Source: an uncultured Candidatus Saccharibacteria bacterium (GTDB taxonomy: Bacteria > Patescibacteriota > Saccharimonadia > Saccharimonadales > Saccharimonadaceae). From it: a stretch of DNA of 6,687 nucleotides. Below the pieces are notes generated by a model. That model had not been told where the DNA came from and did no database searches. It worked only from the letters and a program-made list of their open reading frames with translations. Of this stretch, positions 4,922 to 6,687 are shown in pieces. The translations under genes and the position numbers were made by a program. Location of the stretch: positions 1-6,687 of the forward strand of contig CAPKVJ010000022.1 of the NCBI GenBank assembly GCA_948648655.1, in the 5' to 3' direction. Every line of letters begins with the position of its first letter. Positions within the stretch are counted from its first letter, which is position 1.

Positions 4922-5389
4922 ATGGTAAGTTCTACGGAAGAGATTAGTTGGGAAGCTGAAGAATATATTGCGCGTGATAGAAATGCGTGGTGGTATGTTG
5001 GTTTGGTGGCAGTAGCGTTGGTGCTGGTAGGTTTGGCGGTATTGTTGCAAGCTTGGACGTTTCTTGCGGTGGTAGTGTTGAGTGTATTGGCTTTGGTGGT
5101 TTATACTTTGAGACCGCCAAGAACTTTGCATTACCATCTAGATAATGATGGTTTATGGGAAGATCAGAAGTTGTATGCCTATGCGGATTTGAAGGGATTT
5201 GGCATAATACAGGAAGATAATCATTTTGCAATTGTGCTTATGCCACGTAAAAGATTCTCTCCGCGTGTTACGGTATATTTCCCCGAATCACGTGGTGAAA
5301 AAATTGTGGATGCTTTTGGTATGAGGTTGCCGATGGAGGAGGTTAAATTAGATTTATTAGATAAATTAATAAAGTTCTTGCGTATTTGA
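4922..5389 (+). CDS. small membrane protein with C-terminal PH-like domain
   Basis: The protein has 155 aa. After a short polar N-terminus (I-S-W-E-A-E-E-Y, then D-R-N-A-W-W-Y) come two closely spaced membrane helices at about 24-43 and 45-63, joined by Q-A-W. The cytoplasmic C-terminal part (67-155) is built of short strands (L-H-Y-H-L-D-N-D-G-L-W, L-Y-A-Y-A-D-L-K-G-F-G-I, F-A-I-V-L-M-P, R-V-T-V-Y-F-P) and an ending helix D-L-L-D-K-L-I-K-F-L. This layout resembles small membrane proteins with a bacterial PH-like domain that are common in Patescibacteria. The function of that group is not known to me. The start is chosen by the leaderless promoter; the ATG 6 bases earlier is possible. The next gene's promoter overlaps its 3' end. 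Confidence 0.8.
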   Translation: MVSSTEEISWEAEEYIARDRNAWWYVGLVAVALVLVGLAVLLQAWTFLAVVVLSVLALVVYTLRPPRTLHYHLDNDGLWEDQKLYAYADLKGFGIIQEDNHFAIVLMPRKRFSPRVTVYFPESRGEKIVDAFGMRLPMEEVKLDLLDKLIKFLRI

Positions 5390-5407
5390 AAATACTTGTG
5401 TTATAAT
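5378..5407 (+). promoter_or_regulatory. promoter of the Pro/Ala-rich protein gene
   Basis: -35 TTGCGT (5378-5383), an 18-base spacer and perfect -10 TATAAT (5402-5407) with a TG extension at 5399-5400. The start would be near 5414, leaving a 39-base leader. The -35 lies inside the end of the previous gene. Confidence 0.7.
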
Positions 5408-5440
5408 GGTAAATATACGTTATGTAATTAACAATTAAAG

Positions 5441-5447
5441 AAGGTGG
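5441..5447 (+). promoter_or_regulatory. ribosome binding site that sets the start at 5453
   Basis: AAGGTGG is a good Shine-Dalgarno 5 bases before the ATG at 5453. An in-frame GTG at 5444 lies within it and so cannot be the start it serves. Confidence 0.8.
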
Positions 5448-5452
5448 GTAAT

Positions 5453-5947
5453 ATGAACCAAAATCGTAAAGATAATGATCTGCAACGTGCGATTGATGAG
5501 ATCACACAGAAAGGCGGATCAAACAATGCAAAACCAACTCCGGCTCCAGCTGCTCCGGCTAGTCAGCCTCCTGCTGGTATGATGCCGCCAACGGCTCCAG
5601 CTCCAAATCCAGCTAGTGCGATGAAGTTGCCGTCCAATCCTGCGCCGCAGATGTCGGCTATGCCTAGTATGCCAATGGGCGGTGCTGGTTTCGGTCGTAC
5701 AATGAGCTATGGTGCGGATATTTCGAAAGTTAAGGAAGCTGCACTTAAAGAACTCTTCCCGATTATGGATCGTGTTGAAGTAGAGCCAGAAAAGCGTTTC
5801 TTGTTGTATCAGGAAATGTTGAATACGATGCGTGATAAGGCGGTGATTGCTCCAGCTTATGAGGCCGCTCGCCAGATTCGTGATGATAAGGTTCGTGCTG
5901 ATTCCCTGCTTTATTTGATTAACTCAATTGATGAGATGAGCTTGTAA
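5453..5947 (+). CDS. uncharacterised protein with Pro/Ala/Met-rich linker and helical C-terminal domain
   Basis: The protein has 164 aa and three parts. The first is a short charged helix (D-L-Q-R-A-I-D-E-I-T, 9-18). The second, about 28-85, is a disordered stretch rich in Pro, Ala, Met and Gly with repeated A-P and P-M-G pieces. The third, 88-164, is a highly charged all-helical domain (A-A-L-K-E-L-F-P-I-M-D-R-V, E-K-R-F-L-L-Y-Q-E-M-L-N-T-M, Y-E-A-A-R-Q-I, R-A-D-S-L-L-Y-L-I-N-S-I). There is no signal peptide or membrane segment, so it is cytoplasmic. The helical part looks like a binding or scaffold module; I cannot name a family. It has a strong promoter, a good ribosome binding site and its own terminator, so it is probably a well-expressed single-gene unit. 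Confidence 0.82.
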   Translation: MNQNRKDNDLQRAIDEITQKGGSNNAKPTPAPAAPASQPPAGMMPPTAPAPNPASAMKLPSNPAPQMSAMPSMPMGGAGFGRTMSYGADISKVKEAALKELFPIMDRVEVEPEKRFLLYQEMLNTMRDKAVIAPAYEAARQIRDDKVRADSLLYLINSIDEMSL

Positions 5948-5964
5948 AGATAAAAATAAACTTC

Positions 5965-5991
5965 AAAAACCACCCCGAGAAGGTGGTTTTT
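5965..5991 (+). terminator. intrinsic terminator
   Basis: AAAAACCACC pairs with GGTGGTTTTT over 10 bp around a 7-base loop, and the final T run is the U-tract. The matching A run on the other arm could make it work in both directions. It lies 17 bases after the stop of the Pro/Ala-rich gene. Confidence 0.88.
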
Positions 5992-6005
5992 GTGTGGATA
6001 AGGGA

Positions 6006-6011
6006 TATTAT
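6006..6011 (+). promoter_or_regulatory. possible -10 box for a leaderless Nudix mRNA
   Basis: TATTAT ends so that +1 would be the A of the ATG at 6018. The -35 region would fall within the preceding terminator and is not convincing, and there is no TG extension. Confidence 0.4.
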
Positions 6012-6017
6012 TAAGTG

Positions 6018-6557
6018 ATGGAATATTTTGACGTATTGGATGAAAGGGGCCAGTATACCGGAAAGATTGCGACTCGTGGCGAGTGTCACGAGAAAGGCTT
6101 GTTTCATAAAGCCGTAGCGCTTTTTATCATTAATTCTAGGAATCAAGTGCTACTACAAAAGCGTAGTAGTAGCAAACGTGCTTGGCCAAATTGTTGGGAT
6201 ATTAGTGCTGGTGGTCATGTGCTTGCTGGTGAATTTGGGTTTGAGGCGGTTATCCGTGAGTGTGAGGAAGAATTGGGATTGTTGATCCAGGAAAAAGACC
6301 CATTGTTTATTGGTGCAGTTACCTCGTGCACTACAACTCCCCATGATATTCATAATCATTATAATGAATTTTATGTCGTGCGCAAAGATTTGGAGGTGGA
6401 CAGTTTGAAGCTGCAGATGTCTGAAGTTTCTGATGTGTGCTGGTTTGAAAAGGCTGATATTGTCCAGAAAATTCAGCAACACGATCCAAACTTAACAGAA
6501 AAAGAAGGTTGTTGGGAATATCTTCTTAAATATTATGAATGGCTTGATAAAAAATGA
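6018..6557 (+). CDS. Nudix hydrolase, isopentenyl-diphosphate isomerase-like subgroup
   Basis: Nudix enzymes cleave or rearrange nucleoside diphosphates linked to another group, using a metal bound by the Nudix box. The box is complete: G66, E72, then R80-E81-C82-E83-E84-E85-L86-G87-L88, fitting G-x5-E-x7-R-E-U-x-E-E-x-G-U. The opening M-E-Y-F-D-V-L-D-E-R-G, followed by the F-H-K-A-V, L-L-Q-K-R-S and W-D-I-S-A-G-G-H segments, is shared with the IDI/YfcD-like subgroup. That subgroup contains both isomerases and hydrolases of unknown substrate, so the substrate cannot be given. At 179 aa it is normal length. ATG 6018 is preferred over the adjacent GTG 6015 because of the -10 position, although AAGGG at 6000-6004 could serve GTG at 10-base spacing. 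It follows a terminator, so it is its own unit. Confidence 0.93.
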   Translation: MEYFDVLDERGQYTGKIATRGECHEKGLFHKAVALFIINSRNQVLLQKRSSSKRAWPNCWDISAGGHVLAGEFGFEAVIRECEEELGLLIQEKDPLFIGAVTSCTTTPHDIHNHYNEFYVVRKDLEVDSLKLQMSEVSDVCWFEKADIVQKIQQHDPNLTEKEGCWEYLLKYYEWLDKK

Positions 6558-6569
6558 TTTTGCGGCGAA

Positions 6570-6600
6570 TTGTTACGCCTTGAAGAATTTGTGTTATAAT
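6570..6600 (+). promoter_or_regulatory. promoter of the CAU-anticodon tRNA
   Basis: A perfect -10 TATAAT (6595-6600) has a TG extension at 6592-6593. A possible -35 TTGTTA (6570-6575) is 19 bases away, longer than ideal. The start would be near 6607, 4 bases before the tRNA. The piece TTGTGTTATAAT is identical to that in the promoter at 5396-5407. Confidence 0.7.
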
Positions 6601-6610
6601 AAAAGAGCGT

Positions 6611-6687
6611 GGTACCATAGCTCAGCTGGTTAGAGCGCAGGACTCATAAGCCTGAGGTCGGTGGTTCGATCCCACCTGGTACTACCA
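6611..6687 (+). tRNA. tRNA with CAU anticodon, probably elongator tRNA-Met
   Basis: It is a complete 77-base cloverleaf ending in encoded CCA at the window edge. The acceptor GGTACCA pairs with TGGTACT, with G-U as the first pair; the anticodon loop is CTCATAA; the T arm GGTGG/CCACC surrounds TTCGATC. A paired first position excludes the usual initiator tRNA. The body resembles bacterial elongator Met tRNAs, but a tRNA-Ile2 with lysidine-modified CAU cannot be excluded. The last anticodon-stem position is an A-G mismatch. Confidence 0.95.

Noticed and set aside
5444..5452. GTG start at 5444 for the Pro/Ala-rich protein
   Set aside because: The GTG is part of the Shine-Dalgarno sequence that serves the ATG at 5453.
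6564..6579. GGCG/CGCC hairpin as terminator of the Nudix gene
   Set aside because: The stem is only 4 bp with an 8-base loop and no U-tract follows; it overlaps the tRNA promoter.

Overview
The window looks like part of a small, compact genome from the Patescibacteria (CPR), most likely Candidatus Saccharibacteria. The reasons are a two-helix pilin of the kind typical of that group, C-terminal fragments of a surface protein ending in F-P-L-R-C-L-A-S, very short genes, tight spacing and apparently leaderless genes. UGA acts as a normal stop in several genes, which argues against Gracilibacteria or SR1. The lineage is an inference from remembered family traits, not from a search.

Left part (1-2039): a tRNA-Leu(UAG) cut by the window edge, then a small heat shock protein (minus strand) divergent from comF (plus strand). 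comF converges on a secreted pilin-like gene (minus) across a shared perfect hairpin terminator. The pilin gene is divergent from the next operon.

Middle part (2040-3624): a two-gene operon with a 4-base overlap encodes a rhodanese-fold lipoprotein and a membrane-anchored thioredoxin-fold protein, probably a surface sulfur or thiol redox pair. It runs straight into a 5'-truncated NERD nuclease-like gene.

Accessory segment (3636-4089): the most unusual part. Two promoterless 3'-end gene fragments lie head to head. Each starts with the residues F-V-R-S-G and ends with F-P-L-R-C-L-A-S-stop, with nearly unrelated sequence between. A perfect 44-bp inverted repeat that runs 16 bp past both stop codons bounds the unit, and a perfect 15-bp inverted repeat marks the two inner starts. 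The layout fits a store of silent, exchangeable C-terminal domains for a surface protein encoded elsewhere. The segment lies beside a tRNA-Ser(GCU) gene with its own promoter and terminator.

Right part (4269-6687): four short plus-strand genes: an unrecognised protein, a two-helix membrane protein, a Pro/Ala/Met-rich protein and a Nudix hydrolase, then a CAU-anticodon tRNA (probably elongator Met). Two or three of these genes have a -10 box placed so that transcription would start on the A of the ATG, pointing to leaderless mRNAs. comF and the pilin hint at DNA uptake, which could feed recombination in the cassette region, but that link is speculative.
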